Positions 35,848 through 46,399 of a DNA stretch of 64,000 nt are shown in pieces (positions within the stretch are counted from its first letter, which is position 1; each line of letters opens with the position of its first letter). The position numbers and the translations under genes are program-made. The notes below the pieces were generated by a model, which was not told where the DNA came from, did not search any database, and saw only the letters and a program-made list of their open reading frames with translations. Source of the DNA: Salvelinus alpinus (taxonomy: Eukaryota; Chordata; Actinopteri; Salmoniformes; Salmonidae); the NCBI RefSeq assembly GCF_045679555.1, contig NC_092091.1, positions 77,764,902 to 77,828,901 of the forward strand. The letters are read 5' to 3'.

Positions 35848-36486
35848 CCTCTGAAGGATCGGAACCTTTTTTTCAATTTTCGCCTAGAATGACATACCCA
35901 AATCTAACTGCCTGCAGCTCAGGACCTGAAGCAAGGATATGCATATTCTTGATACCATTTGAACGGAAACACTTTGAAGTTTGTGGAAATGTGAAAGGAA
36001 TGTAGGAGAATATAACACAATAGATCTGGTAAAAGATAATACAAAGAAAAAAACGTTAGTTTTTTCGATCTTTATAATGCAATGAAATGCAAATATATGA
36101 CTAAGGAATATAGGCGCAGTTTAGATTTTGGCCACTAGATGGCAGCAGTGTATGTGCAAAGAATTAGACTGATCCAATGATCCATTGCATTTCTGTTCAA
36201 AATGTTGTATCAAGACTGCCCAAATGTGCTTAATTGGTTTATGAATACATTTAAGTTAATAACTGTGCACTCTCCTCAAACAATAGCATGGTATTTTTTC
36301 ACTGTAATAGCTACTGTAAATTGGACAGTGAAGTTAGATCAACAATAATTTAAGCTTTCTGCCAATATCAGATATGTCTATGTCCTGGAAAATGTTCTTG
36401 TTACTTACAATATCATGCTAATCACATTAGCCTACATTAGCTCAACTGTCCCGCCGGGGGGGGGGCGACACCGATCCTGTAGAGGA
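35848..36486. mobile_element. Non-autonomous DNA element nested in the Tc1 element
   Basis: Bounded by inverted repeats CCTCTGAAGGATCGG and CCGATCCTGTAGAGG. No coding frame; the run 'ccgccgggggggggg' lies near the right end. The Tc1 sequence resumes at 'actattcagacccttagc'. The target duplication was not resolved (left flank TTAG, right flank ATAA). Confidence 0.7.
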
Positions 36487-36579
36487 TAACTATTCAGACC
36501 CTTAGCTATGAGAATTGAAATTGAGCTCAGTGCATCCTGCTTCCATTGATCATCCTTGAGATGTTTCAACAACTTGATT

Positions 36580-37520
36580 GGAGTCCACCTGTGGTAAATT
36601 CCATTGATTGAAGCGTACCAACAAGTTTCAGCAGCATTTGAAGGTCCCCAAGTACACAGTCGCCTCCATCATTCTTAAATGGAAGAAGTTTGGATAAACC
36701 AAGACTCTTCCTAGAGCTGGTCGCCCAGCCAAACTGAGCAATCAGGGGAGAATGGCCTTGGTCAGGGAGGTGAACAAGAACCCGATGGTCACTCTGACAG
36801 AGCTCCAGAGTTCCTCTGTGGAGATGGGAGAACCTTCCAGAAGGACAACTATCTCTGCAGTTGTCCACCAATTAGGCCTTTATGGTAGAGTGGCCAGACG
36901 GAAGACACTCCTCAGTAAAAGGCACATGACAGCCTGCTTGGATTTTGTCAAAAGGCTCCTAAAGGACTCTGACCATGAAACCTAGATTGAACTCTTTAGC
37001 CTGAATGCCAAGCGTCATGTCTGGAGGAAACCAGGCACCATCCCTACGGTGAAGCATGGTGGAGGCAGCATCATGCTGTGGGGATGTTTTTCAGCGGCAG
37101 GGACTGGGAGACTAGTCAGGATCGAGGGAAAGATGAACAGAGCAAAGTACAGAGGGATCCTTGATGCAAACATGTTCCAGAGTGCTCAGGACCTCAGACT
37201 GGGGGCGAAGGTTCACCTTCCAACAGGACAACGACCCTAAGCACACAGCCAAGAAAACGCAGGAGTGGCTTCGGGACAAGTCTCTGAATGTCCTTGAGTG
37301 GCCCAGCCAGTGCCCGGACTTAAACCCGATCGAACATCTCTGGAGAGACCTTAAAATAGCTTTGCGGCGATGCTCCCCATCCAAACTAACAGAGCTTGAG
37401 AGGATCTGCAGAGAAGAATGGAAGAAACTCTCCAAATACAGGTGTGCCAAGCTTGTAGCGTCATACCCAAGAAGACTCAAGGCTGTAATCACTGCCAAAT
37501 GTGCTTCAACAAAGTACTGA
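36580..37520 (+). pseudogene. Tc1-like transposase pseudogene
   Basis: Reads HLKVPKYTVASIILKWKKFG, then a stop, GRPAKLSNQGRMALVREV, a stop just before [37 protein letters not shown], then after a frameshift FQQDNDPKHTAKKTQEWL and [15 protein letters not shown], ending VITAKCASTKY. The second catalytic aspartate (QQDND) and the glutamate (NPIEHLW) are intact. Several stops and one frameshift near 37,205 make it inactive. Confidence 0.88.
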
Positions 37521-38318
37521 GTAAAGTGTCTGAATACTTATGTAAATGTAATATTTCAGTTTTTTATTTTTAATACATTTGCAAAAAAAATGTTTAAAGT
37601 TTGCTTTGTCATTATGGGGTATTGTGTGTGGATTGATGACGGGGGGAACATTTCTTTTAAACATTAAACACTTTCCGAATGCACTGTATATAACATTCTA
37701 TTGGTTGCACGAATGTTGTGTAATAATTAAAACTTTAAAACGTTTTTTTTAAATCCAGGGTCGTTTTGTGTATCAGTTCATAAACCATGTACCATGGAAT
37801 CGGTACATCAAAAATCTCTTCCCAACGTTGGTTTTAATTTTGAGTAGAACAGACATTTCAATATATTTCTGTTAGCTGCATGTGTAACACGTCTACCAGT
37901 CCTATTTCTATAATGTATAAAGATTATACTGCTTTACATTTTTTTTACAAAAATATAGTGTTTTTAATCAATTAGTATATTGGAGTTTAACCATAATATT
38001 TGGATTAAACTGAAATTGCAACCAACTTTCTATGGCTTGTTTAAAAAATAGCGATATTTTGGGGATCATTTCATTTAAAAATAACCAAAGTGAGAGGTTG
38101 TAATCTGAATAAAGGGAAAAATGCCATTGTTGAACATGAGGTGTGACATTTTTACTAATTTGCTGGAGAACCAGTTCAGATTTAAGTATAACTTTAGTAT
38201 GGCTGAAGCCTTTAGTGAGAGGTTTAATGTTTTTCATATTTAATAATTTCTGTTTCCCAAATTCATATTAATTATATAAATAGGCCCCTGTCAAAGATAG
38301 TAAATGTCAAACTTCTAG

Positions 38319-38458
38319 GGTCCTGTCCTGAAGGATGGAGAAGGTTTGGCTGCAGATGTTACTACCTCTCTACTGAGAAGAAAACCTGGAATGAGAGCAG
38401 ACAGGACTGTCTGGAGAGAGGAGCAGACCTGGTGATCATTAACAGTGAAGAGGAACAG
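38319..38458 (+). CDS. C-type lectin domain, exon 1 of 3 (copy A)
   Basis: 140 bp from AACTTCTAG to CAG|GTGAGA. The preceding exon supplies one base. The translation is [19 protein letters not shown], then [20 protein letters not shown] and INSEEEQ. It carries the N-terminal cysteine pair and the first core cysteine (QDC) of a long-form CTLD. An extra cysteine (FGCRC, normally one) is odd and could mispair or allow a disulfide-linked dimer. No stop or frameshift. The layout matches the three-exon CTLD of fish CD209-like lectins. Confidence 0.88.
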
Positions 38459-38538
38459 GTGAGAGACAGACAGAGAGAGCTACTTTATTTATTAGTCCAT
38501 CATGTGTTATTAACAATGCTTTTCCTGTTCCTCAACAG

Positions 38539-38648
38539 ACATTCATCAATGGGTTTAAATCAGTCAGTTATGTCTGGATTGGTTTGACTGATTCTGTTAC
38601 TGAGGGGACCTGGAAATGGGTTGACGGCAACCCACTGACCACCCCAAG
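38539..38648 (+). CDS. C-type lectin domain, exon 2 of 3 (copy A)
   Basis: 110 bp from CCTCAACAG to CCAAG|GTAAGA, phase 0 in and phase 2 out. The translation [19 protein letters not shown] continues as [18 protein letters not shown]. It contains WIGL, the hydrophobic core motif of CTLDs, and the WVDG loop. The donor lies at the head of the intron filled with tandem repeats. Confidence 0.9.
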
Positions 38649-38699
38649 GTAAGAGACTACTGCTCTAATAACACTGACCACAGTGGAAGGTGTAGGACT

Positions 38700-39360
38700 G
38701 ATTATCTGTGTTGTTCATACTCTAGGTTCTGAGAGAGTGATCAGTCTAACTCTGTGTTGTTCATACTCTAGGTTCTGAGAGAGTGGTCAGTCTAACTCTG
38801 TGTTGTTCATACTCTAGGTTCTGAGAGAGTGGTCAGTCTAACTCTGTGTTGTTCATACTCTAGGTTCTGAGAGAGTGGTCAGTCTAACTCTGTGTTGTTC
38901 ATACTCTAGGTTCTGAGAGAGTGGTCAGACTAACTCTGTGTTGTTCATACTCTAGGTTCTGAGAGAGTGGTCAGTCTAACTCTGTGTTGTTCATACTCTA
39001 GGTTCTGAGAGAGTGGTCAGTCTAACTCTATGTTGTTCATACTCTAGCTTCTGAGAGAGTGGTCAGTCTATCTCTGTGTTGTTCATACTCTAGGTTCTGA
39101 GAGAGTGGTCAGTCCAACTCTGTGTTGTTCATACTCTAGGTTCTGAGAGAGTGACCAGTGTAACTCTGTGTTGTTCATACTCTAGGTTCTGAGAGAGTGG
39201 TCAGTCTAACTCTGTGTTGTTCATACTCTAGGTTCTGAGAGAGTGACCAGTGTAACTCTGTGTTGTTCATACTCTAGGTTCTGAGAGAGTGGTCAGTCTA
39301 ACTCTGTGTTGTTCATACTCTAGGTTCTGAGAGAGTGGTCAGTCTACTCTGTGTTGTTTC
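38700..39360. repeat. 46-bp tandem repeat in CTLD copy A intron 2, about 14 copies
   Basis: Unit: 'tgtgttgttcatactctagg' then 'ttctgagagagtggtcagtctaactc'. Each unit's 'catactctag|gttctgagagagtgg' resembles the true exon 3 acceptor 'tctactgcag|gtattggtggagtgg', so each unit is a decoy acceptor. The run ends directly at the real acceptor at 39,368. The same unit occurs in reverse orientation, about four times, in copy B's intron at 58,440-58,620. Confidence 0.93.
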
Positions 39361-39368
39361 TACTGCAG

Positions 39369-39501
39369 GTATTGGTGGAGTGGAGAGCCTGGTGGTGGTA
39401 CGTACCAGAACTGTGGGGAAATCTATTACATATCATCAGGCCAAGGAGTATGGAGGGATTTGGGATGTTCGTTTTCACAAGAATGGATCTGTGAGAAATA
39501 G
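39369..39501 (+). CDS. C-type lectin domain, exon 3 of 3 with stop (copy A)
   Basis: 133 bp from CTACTGCAG to TAG at 39,499-39,501. Reads YWWSGEPGGGTYQNCGEIYY and GVWRDLGCSFSQEWICEK. It closes the CTLD fold: QNC and LGC are the inner disulfide pair and ICEK the partner of exon 1's QDC. In mannose- or galactose-binding lectins, the loop is EPN or QPD and the later motif WND; here they are EPG and WRD, so calcium-dependent sugar binding as in classical lectins is doubtful. The exon is intact and the protein ends shortly after ICEK, the usual place. Confidence 0.9.
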
Positions 39502-40080
39502 TCTTCTCATAGTTACTTTCTCTGCACTGCTGATTAATGAACTCTCTACTGTATGTTAATGATGGTCTGAAGACTGGTGGGATTTGATAGAATGGTACTC
39601 TGAACTACAGGTAGGAGAGAAACGAACACATGCACACATTCAGACACACACACACGAAAACACTGATCCCTCTTGGGCCAAGAGCTGACACTGATTTTTG
39701 AAGTCGCAGGTTTGGCTACCGCGTCACGTGACCAGGAGCAACATGACTGACTAATGTCTGCTGCACAAGCTGACACGCAATCATGTATTCATACTGTGTG
39801 TCAAACAATGTGTATAAATAGGGGTATAACATCTGGAATCTACAAGGACAAGACACCTCTCTCACACCTCTACATTTTAAAGGTCTACTCCTAAACTTGA
39901 AGAAAGAAAAACTGGTGTAAATATGACGTTGTGCCTTTTAAGACAGAGTGAATGTTACTGTTTACATTTGAACTCATATTTTGTTAACTTCCTCTCCGTG
40001 GAGGCAGCACCAGAATGAAGGGTTGGATCATAAATAATCATCAGTTATCAAAACAGTGTCAGGTTTTGTTACTAAACTAA
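39502..40080 (+). other. 3' flank of CTLD copy A, homologous to copy B's flank
   Basis: After the stop, 'tctgcactgctgattaatga' and what follows match, in reverse complement, the sequence from 58,297 down to about 57,520. Homology includes 'ggaatctacaaggacaagac' (39,835) and 'ttggatcataaataatcatc' (40,023). It probably contains the 3' untranslated region; no AATAAA signal was seen before about 40,690. Confidence 0.7.
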
Positions 40081-40260
40081 CTGGGACTAATCATTGACTA
40101 CAGTAGGACAGGTTGCAATGCCAGTGCAACAAACAAGTCACGACCCCTGGTGACCTTTAATACAGGTAGTGATTAGATTCAACTGTTTTGAAAAGTAGAT
40201 ATTATTTAGCAAGTGAATCTAGTTGTTTAATGGTTGTATTATATTTCAGAGAGGGAGAGA

Positions 40261-40353
40261 GAGAATCCCAAATGATACCCTATCCCTTTGTAGTGCATTC
40301 CTTTTGGTGAGTAGTGCACTATAAAGGGAATGGGGTGTCATTTGGGATTCTCT
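40261..40353. mobile_element. Palindromic miniature element
   Basis: The arms 'gagaatcccaaatgatac' plus 'cctatccctttgtagtgca', and their near-perfect complement at 40,316-40,353, form a long hairpin around a loop of about 18 bases. No coding sequence. This is typical of foldback miniature elements. Confidence 0.8.
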
Positions 40354-40577
40354 CACAGCCAGAGAGTTAGGCAGAATACAGCTTACTCACGACTCACCGT
40401 GGCCAAATGGAGGCCTGTTGAGACTCTTCAGTTGGCCATCCCAAGAGCTCGGTGACAAAATCACGACAAAGGAAAACAAAAAGGCTATCCAAACCAAACC
40501 AACCTGGTTGGGAGGCTACTTTCATATAGCTTCTCTGATCAGTGATCACCTGTCAATCATCCACACCTGAGAGCAAC

Positions 40578-41462
40578 AGGGTTGGGGTCAATTCCATTTC
40601 AAAAAGGAAACACCACGTGTACGTTTAACCATTTATTAGAAAAGATTACATTGCATAGTTCATACAAATATTTACACATGTTAAGTTTGCTGAAAATAAA
40701 CACAGTTGACAGTGAGAGGACGTTTCTTTTTTTGCTGAGTTTATGAGCAGTTTGGGTGCGACCGCAGCATGTGATCTCCTGTGTTTACAATCGGCAAGCA
40801 TTTAGCTATGTGGGAATTGCAGGGAGGAACAGAGAATGGTGGCGATATCAGCTCTCTTCATCTGCACAGATGAGCTAAATTACTTTTTACAACTGTTCCT
40901 CTGCCCTGTTTCTGCACATCTGTTAACTGTCACATAGATAAGAGGATGTCCTTTCTACAATAGGAGAGAGCCAACTCTGTTCGTTGGGCTTTCCAACTCT
41001 GAACTATTTCAGTGATTGTTGATTGCTCCATGTTTGTAAATCTTATAATAAAGTTGCTGTTAGAAGAAATCTACAGTCTCTTTCTTCTTTAGAATGTCCA
41101 CCAGACAGGTGCAGCAAGAGACACCAGCGCATGCTTGCGCGTGACATCGGGCATCGAGGCCGCATGTGTAGAACTGGTCTGTAGAATAGACCACATGTAA
41201 GTACAGTGTGAATCCAATTGGAAACAATATCCGCTGATGCGATCAACTGATGTCACCACACTCGGGTTTCTTTTATGAACTGGCTTCACTTCATATCCAT
41301 TCAGTCAATTCAAGAAATTAACAGAAATTCCTATTCAACATTGTTTCTCAAAGACAACTCAACTCCAAATTCCAATTCCATCATTCTCATTACATAGACA
41401 AGCTTTGAGGAAAATGTATTTCAGTTTATTCACTGTATTGAATGGAATTGACCCTAACCCTA
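40578..41462. mobile_element. Non-autonomous element with GGGTCAATTCC ends
   Basis: Left end AGGGTTGGGGTCAATTCCAT and the complement of the right end AGGGTTAGGGTCAATTCCAT match closely. Near 40,710-40,742, 'gaggacgtttctttttttgc' looks like the end of a Tc1 family, so a second element or fragment is nested. No transposase was seen. Confidence 0.65.
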
Positions 41463-42135
41463 GTGCAAAATTACTTTCTTAAAGGTCCAGTCCTACAAGA
41501 ACCTGTCCCTGGCTGATGCTGCCCCCTAGTGGTAGAATGTGAGTAGTGGGAATAGACTATGGGTTCGTCCTAATCTCCTTTCCTCCCGACAAGTTTAAAA
41601 GCATTGGATTGGTTTAGGCGTAGGCTATAGAACACGTTTCCATACCAGGCATTTCCTTTCCAATCCAAGAAGGGAGGTGAACAAGTGCACACTACAGGAG
41701 AAGGGAGATATTGGCACGCACACTTTGGCATAATCCACATATCTACCTCCATTCCTAACATCATTACACTGCATTCCATACTAAATATTTATTTTTATGA
41801 CAATTACAAAATGCATTTATGTGATTGAATGTGTTAGAAAATGGTTTGAAAGCATTTCTGTTGTGAACGTTAGTTAAAAAGTAGACAGCAAAATGACGTA
41901 GATGGAGAAAGTAAACCGCATAGTGGGTCCATTTGCCCAACAACTAAGAGTGTTCTTCTCCGTTGTTTTGGTGCCCTGGATACCACACTTTGAACAGCGT
42001 GAAGCGAACCCGTGCACATGCGCAGATACTGTGTATGACTGCGAAGTGTTGCATCTCGTTAATCTCAACATCTCCGGTGCTGCTCGTGGCATCGTCATTT
42101 CGCTGAGTCTACCTGAATCCTTGTGCCAAAATTAG
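41463..42135. other. No gene recognised (possible decayed exon context)
   Basis: Precedes the CTLD remnant. An open stretch at 41,902-42,135 (77 codons) has no recognised domain. No other CTLD exon was found here. Confidence 0.4.
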
Positions 42136-42198
42136 GGAGGTCTGGATAGGACTTCATGGCAGCCATACAGAGGGAGTTTGGGAGTGGGTTGATGGCAC
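42136..42198 (+). pseudogene. C-type lectin domain exon 2 remnant
   Basis: After AAAATTAG the sequence reads EVWIGLHGSHTEGVWEWVDG followed by T, clearly the WIGL to WVDG segment of a CTLD. It differs from copies A and B (for example 'HGSHTEGVWE' where they have '[10 protein letters not shown]'), so it is an older or separate paralogue. It breaks off where a hAT end (CAGTGGTGG) starts at 42,199; no donor site remains. Confidence 0.7.
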
Positions 42199-42256
42199 CA
42201 GTGGTGGAAAAAGTATCGAATTGTCGTAGGCCTACTTGAGTAAAAATAAAGATACC
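42199..42256. mobile_element. hAT element left end, truncated
   Basis: CAGTGGTGGAAAAAGTAT and 'acttgagtaaaaataaagatacc' match the left end of the hAT element at 22,366. It stops at the TTAA insertion that follows. Confidence 0.8.
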
Positions 42257-43704
42257 TTAAAACTTGTTATGGCTGCAGGGGCAGTAATGAGTAGCTTGGA
42301 TGAAAGGTGCACAGAGGTGCCAAGAGTAAATGGCCTGCTCCTCAGTCATAGTTGCTAATATATTCATATTATTATTAGTATTGGATAGAAAACACTCTGA
42401 AGTTTCTAAAACTGTTTGAATTATGTCTGTGAGTATAACAGAACTCATATGGCAGGCAAAAACCTAAGAAGTTCCACTTCCTGTTTGGATTTTTTCTGAG
42501 GCTGCTAGATTTTCAACCAAGCTCTCATTGAAATTACAGCGAGATATGGATGAGTTTTCACTTCCTACGGCTTCCACTAGATGTCAACAGTCAATAGAAC
42601 TTTGTCTGATGACTCTAATGTGAAGGGGGGCTGAAGGAGACAGGAATTAGTCACCACTGCCAAGAGCTGACCATGCTTTGACCACACACGTTCACGTGAT
42701 AGGCAGCTCTGTTCCATGCTCAACTGAAGTCGATGTAATTCTCCGGTTGGAACGTTATTCAAGATGTATGTTAACAACATTCTAAAGATTGATTCAGTAC
42801 ATCGTTTGACATGTTTCTACTGACTGTTATGGAACTTTTGGACATTTCGTCACATAGTGGACGCGCTTTGTGACTTTGGAATTGTTTACCAAACGCGCTA
42901 ACCAAAGTAGCTAATTGGACATAAATAACGGACATTATCGAACAAATCAAGCATTTATTGTGGACCTGGGATTCCTGGGAATGCATTCTGATGAATATCA
43001 TCAAAGGTAAGGAAACATTTATCATGTATTTTCTGGTTTCTGTTGACTCCAACATGGCGGCTAATTTGGCTGTTGTTCTGAGCGCCGTCTCAGATTATTG
43101 CATGGTGTGTTTTTTCCGTAAAGTTTTTTGAAATCTGACACAGCGGTTGCATTAAGGAGAGGTATATCTATAATTCCATGTGTATAACTTGTATTATCAT
43201 CTACATTTATGATGAGTATTTCTGTTGAAACGATGTGGCTATGCAAAATCACTTGACGTTTTTGGAACTAGTGAATGTAACGCGCCAATGTAAACTCAGA
43301 TTGTTTTATATAAATATGAACTTTATCAAACAAAACATGCATGTATTGTGTAACATGAAGTCCTATGAGTGTCATCTGATGAAGATCATCAAATGTTAGT
43401 GATTAATTTTATCGCTATTTCTGTTTTTTGTGAAAGCTATCTTTTGCTGGAAAAATGGCTGTGCTTATTGTGGTTTGGTGGTGACCTAACATAATCGTTT
43501 GTAGTGCTTTCACTGAAAAGCATATTTGAAATCGGACACTTTGGTGGGATTAACAACAAGATTACCTTTATAATGATATAAGACACATGTATGTTTGAGG
43601 AATTTTAATTATGAGATTTCTGCTTTCTGAATTTGGCGCCCTGCACTTTCACTGGCTGTTGTCATATCGGTGCCGGTAGCGGGATTGCAGCCATATGAAG
43701 TTAA
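42257..43704 (+). mobile_element. TTAA-flanked non-autonomous DNA element
   Basis: TTAA at 42,257-42,260 and 43,701-43,704 border it. The ends CTTGTTATGGCTGCAGGGGC and, in complement, CTTCATATGGCTGCAATCCC are inverted repeats. The piggyBac group targets TTAA, so that class is inferred. The interior has repeated motifs ('gaagatcatcaaa', 'atatcatcaaagg') and no transposase. It is related to the TTAA element at 18,245 in opposite orientation. Confidence 0.65.
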
Positions 43705-43734
43705 CCGTTTAACCGAACTTCTTGGAGTTTTTTA

Positions 43735-44922
43735 TTTTATTTTATTTTACCTTTATTTAACCAGGTAGGCCTGTTGAGAACAAGTTCTCATTTACAACTG
43801 CGACCTGGCCAAGATAAAGCAAAGCACTGCGACAAAAAACAACACAGAGTTACACATAGGATAAACAAAAATACAGTCAATAACAATAGAAAAATCTATA
43901 TACAGTAATTACAATTTAGCAAATTAACACTGGAGATATAGATGTGCAGATGAGAATGTGCAAGTAGAAATACTGGTGTTCAAAAAAGCAAGAAAAGTAA
44001 AGACCCACAGAGAGAGAACGGCTCCTTAAAGTAACTTTGGCCTTCCGGATAGCCTGAGTGGACATATTTCTCATTTGCTTGAGCAAGAGCCAGTCAGCCT
44101 GAGTATGTGTGTGCAGGGCCGAACCTGTTTTTAATTCAAATGTTCTTTATGGGGGCTTGTTTGTTAACAATAACACTGAAAATATCAAAAAATGAAGGTC
44201 CAAGCGTCATCGACAGAGAGGATCAAGCTGATTCTTTATCATTTTACAGAGGCCAGTTCATGAAGGAAGGCTGGCTCATTCAAGTTTTTTAGCAAGCGTC
44301 AAATCAGGACAGGTCGTTTCACTGAGCAGCCATTACGAACACAGGCTGTAAAACAGTGATCACTAAGGGCATTACAGAAAACACCAGACTGATACCTATT
44401 AGGATTATTTGTAAGGATAACATTGAGGAGAGTAGCCTTTTCTGGGTGTTTGGAGTCATACCTTGTGGGATTGGTGATAATATGAGAAAGATTTAGAGTC
44501 TCATTGCTTTAGGACTTGGTTAGGTGGTTAAGGAAGTCCCGGTTTAGTTCACCTAGCAGGACAAATTCAGACTTAGTGTAAGGGGCCAGGAGAGAGCTTA
44601 GGGCTGGTAGTGTACAGGCCGGTGCTGATGGAGGACAATAGCACCCAGCAACAGTCAACAAAGAGCTATTTGAGAGTTTAATGCTTAAAACCAGCAAATC
44701 AAATTGTTTGGGGACAGACATGGAGGAGACAACCGAGCACTGAAGGTGATCCTTGGTAAAGATTGCCACTCCCCCACCTTTGGAAGATCTGTCTTGCCGA
44801 AAAAGGTTATAACCAGAAAGGTTAACATCAGTATTCAAAACACTCTTCCTTAACCACGTCTCAGTAATGACCAACACATCTGGATTGGAGCTGTTGACCC
44901 ACACTTTCAATTGATCCATTTA
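43735..44922 (-). mobile_element. L2-type LINE: 3' tail next to endonuclease, reverse transcriptase missing
   Basis: The 3' tail (43,735-44,000) is the same L2 type as at 6,863. The - strand frame 44,919-44,509 encodes endonuclease motifs: VLVITETWLRKSVL, SSKGGGVAIFTKDH, LTVAGCYCPPSAPA and FVLLGELNRDF. The expected reverse transcriptase between endonuclease and tail is absent, so an internal deletion removed it. Confidence 0.78.
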
Positions 44923-44929
44923 AGGTAAT

Positions 44930-45890
44930 AAGCTTCCAGTGTTAACGTGCAGATAACCCAGGCTTTTACGAGAGCAGAATAATGACTTGATCCCAGGTCA
45001 GTATTCCTGAGATGGTTCATCTCTAGATCTGCATTTGCTCTTACATTGAGTCCAGGTTTGGGTTTATTTCACTGAAGAAGATTGGCTGCACTGTCATTCA
45101 CACAGAACACATTATTTCACAAAACATCTCTTTGAAACTACGGTATAGACCCATTTTGGCATTGAGCCTTTCAGGTTTTCTAACTTTTTAGGGAATTTTG
45201 GAGGAGCAGAATATTCGACCATTCATAACCCCAGGATTTGTGCTTGAGAGACGGGGTTGTGAAACACTTCTGTGCAGCAGCCTGCAAATTGAACTTTCAG
45301 TTGGACTTGCACTTGACTGAACTTTAGTTACATTTCCTTCCTGTTTCCAGCCAACCACACATTCTGTTGATGTCACATGGTGTTTCTGAACCTACCAGAC
45401 AGTGGTATCTAAATAATGCTAGATCACTACTATTGTGTAATGTTTGTCTCATCAACAACAAACCAGTAAACTGTAACATTTCTGGTTGAATCCATTTTCA
45501 ACTCTTTTTTCCCCCTTCATTTCACATGATATGATCATTTAATGGATTGTCTGATTGTTATGTAATGTGTGAGTGGTTCTGGGGGACTGAGCAGGGGGTG
45601 ATAAAATAAAATGCCTGTGAAGTTGAAATCCAACTAGAGCAATGAAGACCATGGATATTGATGATGACACGTATGCTGACAAGCCCAGACAAATGGATGG
45701 TGTTGGTGTTACATTTTCTGGGTTCAATGCAAGTACAGACAGACGTAAAGACAGATGTATAGACAGAAACACACTCACACTTTCTCATTTCATAAGTAGA
45801 CTGAACACATGGTCCAAAATATACAAATGAAAATACTATGTGGTTAAATAGTCATATGCACACCATAATGGTAAATATTGATATTTCATT
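44930..45890. other. No gene recognised
   Basis: Moderately A+T-rich, no splice-supported exon and no repeat with clear ends. Some left part may be the upstream region of the LINE before it. Confidence 0.45.
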
Positions 45891-45891
45891 C

Positions 45892-46367
45892 TGTAACGAC
45901 TGTAACATTATGTAACTCTCAAACACGAAGATCCCCTGAACGCAGCTCCCTCTCCAGATCCCAATCACCTGAATTCTGATCACCTGTTCACACACCTGTA
46001 TGTCATTTACACACACTATTTAGTTCAGTTCACCGCACCCCGTCATTGTGAGGTATTGTTTGTTTTGATACACAGTCTATTCGAAACTCTGTTTATTTCT
46101 GTATTAGTCCTCCCGTGTATCGTAGTTTTGGCCATCCTCACTAACGATGCCTTTTTGCCTATTCCCTGCCTGTACTGTTACCTTTGTGGAGTCCCTGTTT
46201 ATGTCCTTCTGCCTGTCCCTGGAACCAGCTACCTGCCTCTCCCTGTTTATGTCCTTCTGCCTGTCCCTGGAACCAGCTACCTGCCTCTTCCTGTGGTCTT
46301 TTACTAATAAACACAATCTGCACCCTGCGCTTGGAACCAGCACTCTGTCTCCCATCGTATTCATTAC
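45892..46367. mobile_element. Candidate solo LTR
   Basis: Starts TGTAACGACTG and ends TTCATTACA, with an AATAAA at 46,306 and the pyrimidine-rich layout of a fish LTR. No 5-bp target duplication was recognised, so the ends are uncertain. A 51-bp tandem duplication (unit 'ctgtttatgtccttctgcct' then 'gtccctggaaccagctacctg') lies within, at about 46,192-46,290. Confidence 0.4.
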
Positions 46368-46399
46368 ACCTACACAGTCTATTAGACAACAGTTCCACT

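Larger units (their letters stand above)
35659..37686 (+). mobile_element. Tc1-like element with a nested insertion, TA target duplication
   Basis: Ends CAATGCATTCAGAAAGTATT and CTTTCCGAATGCACTG are inverted repeats, flanked by TA on both sides (35,657-35,658 and 37,687-37,688). The left end is also present as a fragment at 33,128. The element is split by an unrelated 0.64-kb insertion at about 35,848-36,486. It lies in the intron between the stalk and the first CTLD exon. Confidence 0.9.

Noticed and set aside
41902..42135. 77-codon frame as a lectin exon upstream of the CTLD remnant
   Set aside because: Its translation shows no CTLD motif (no CPEGW or QDC) and it ends in a stop at the remnant's acceptor. 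No support for joining.
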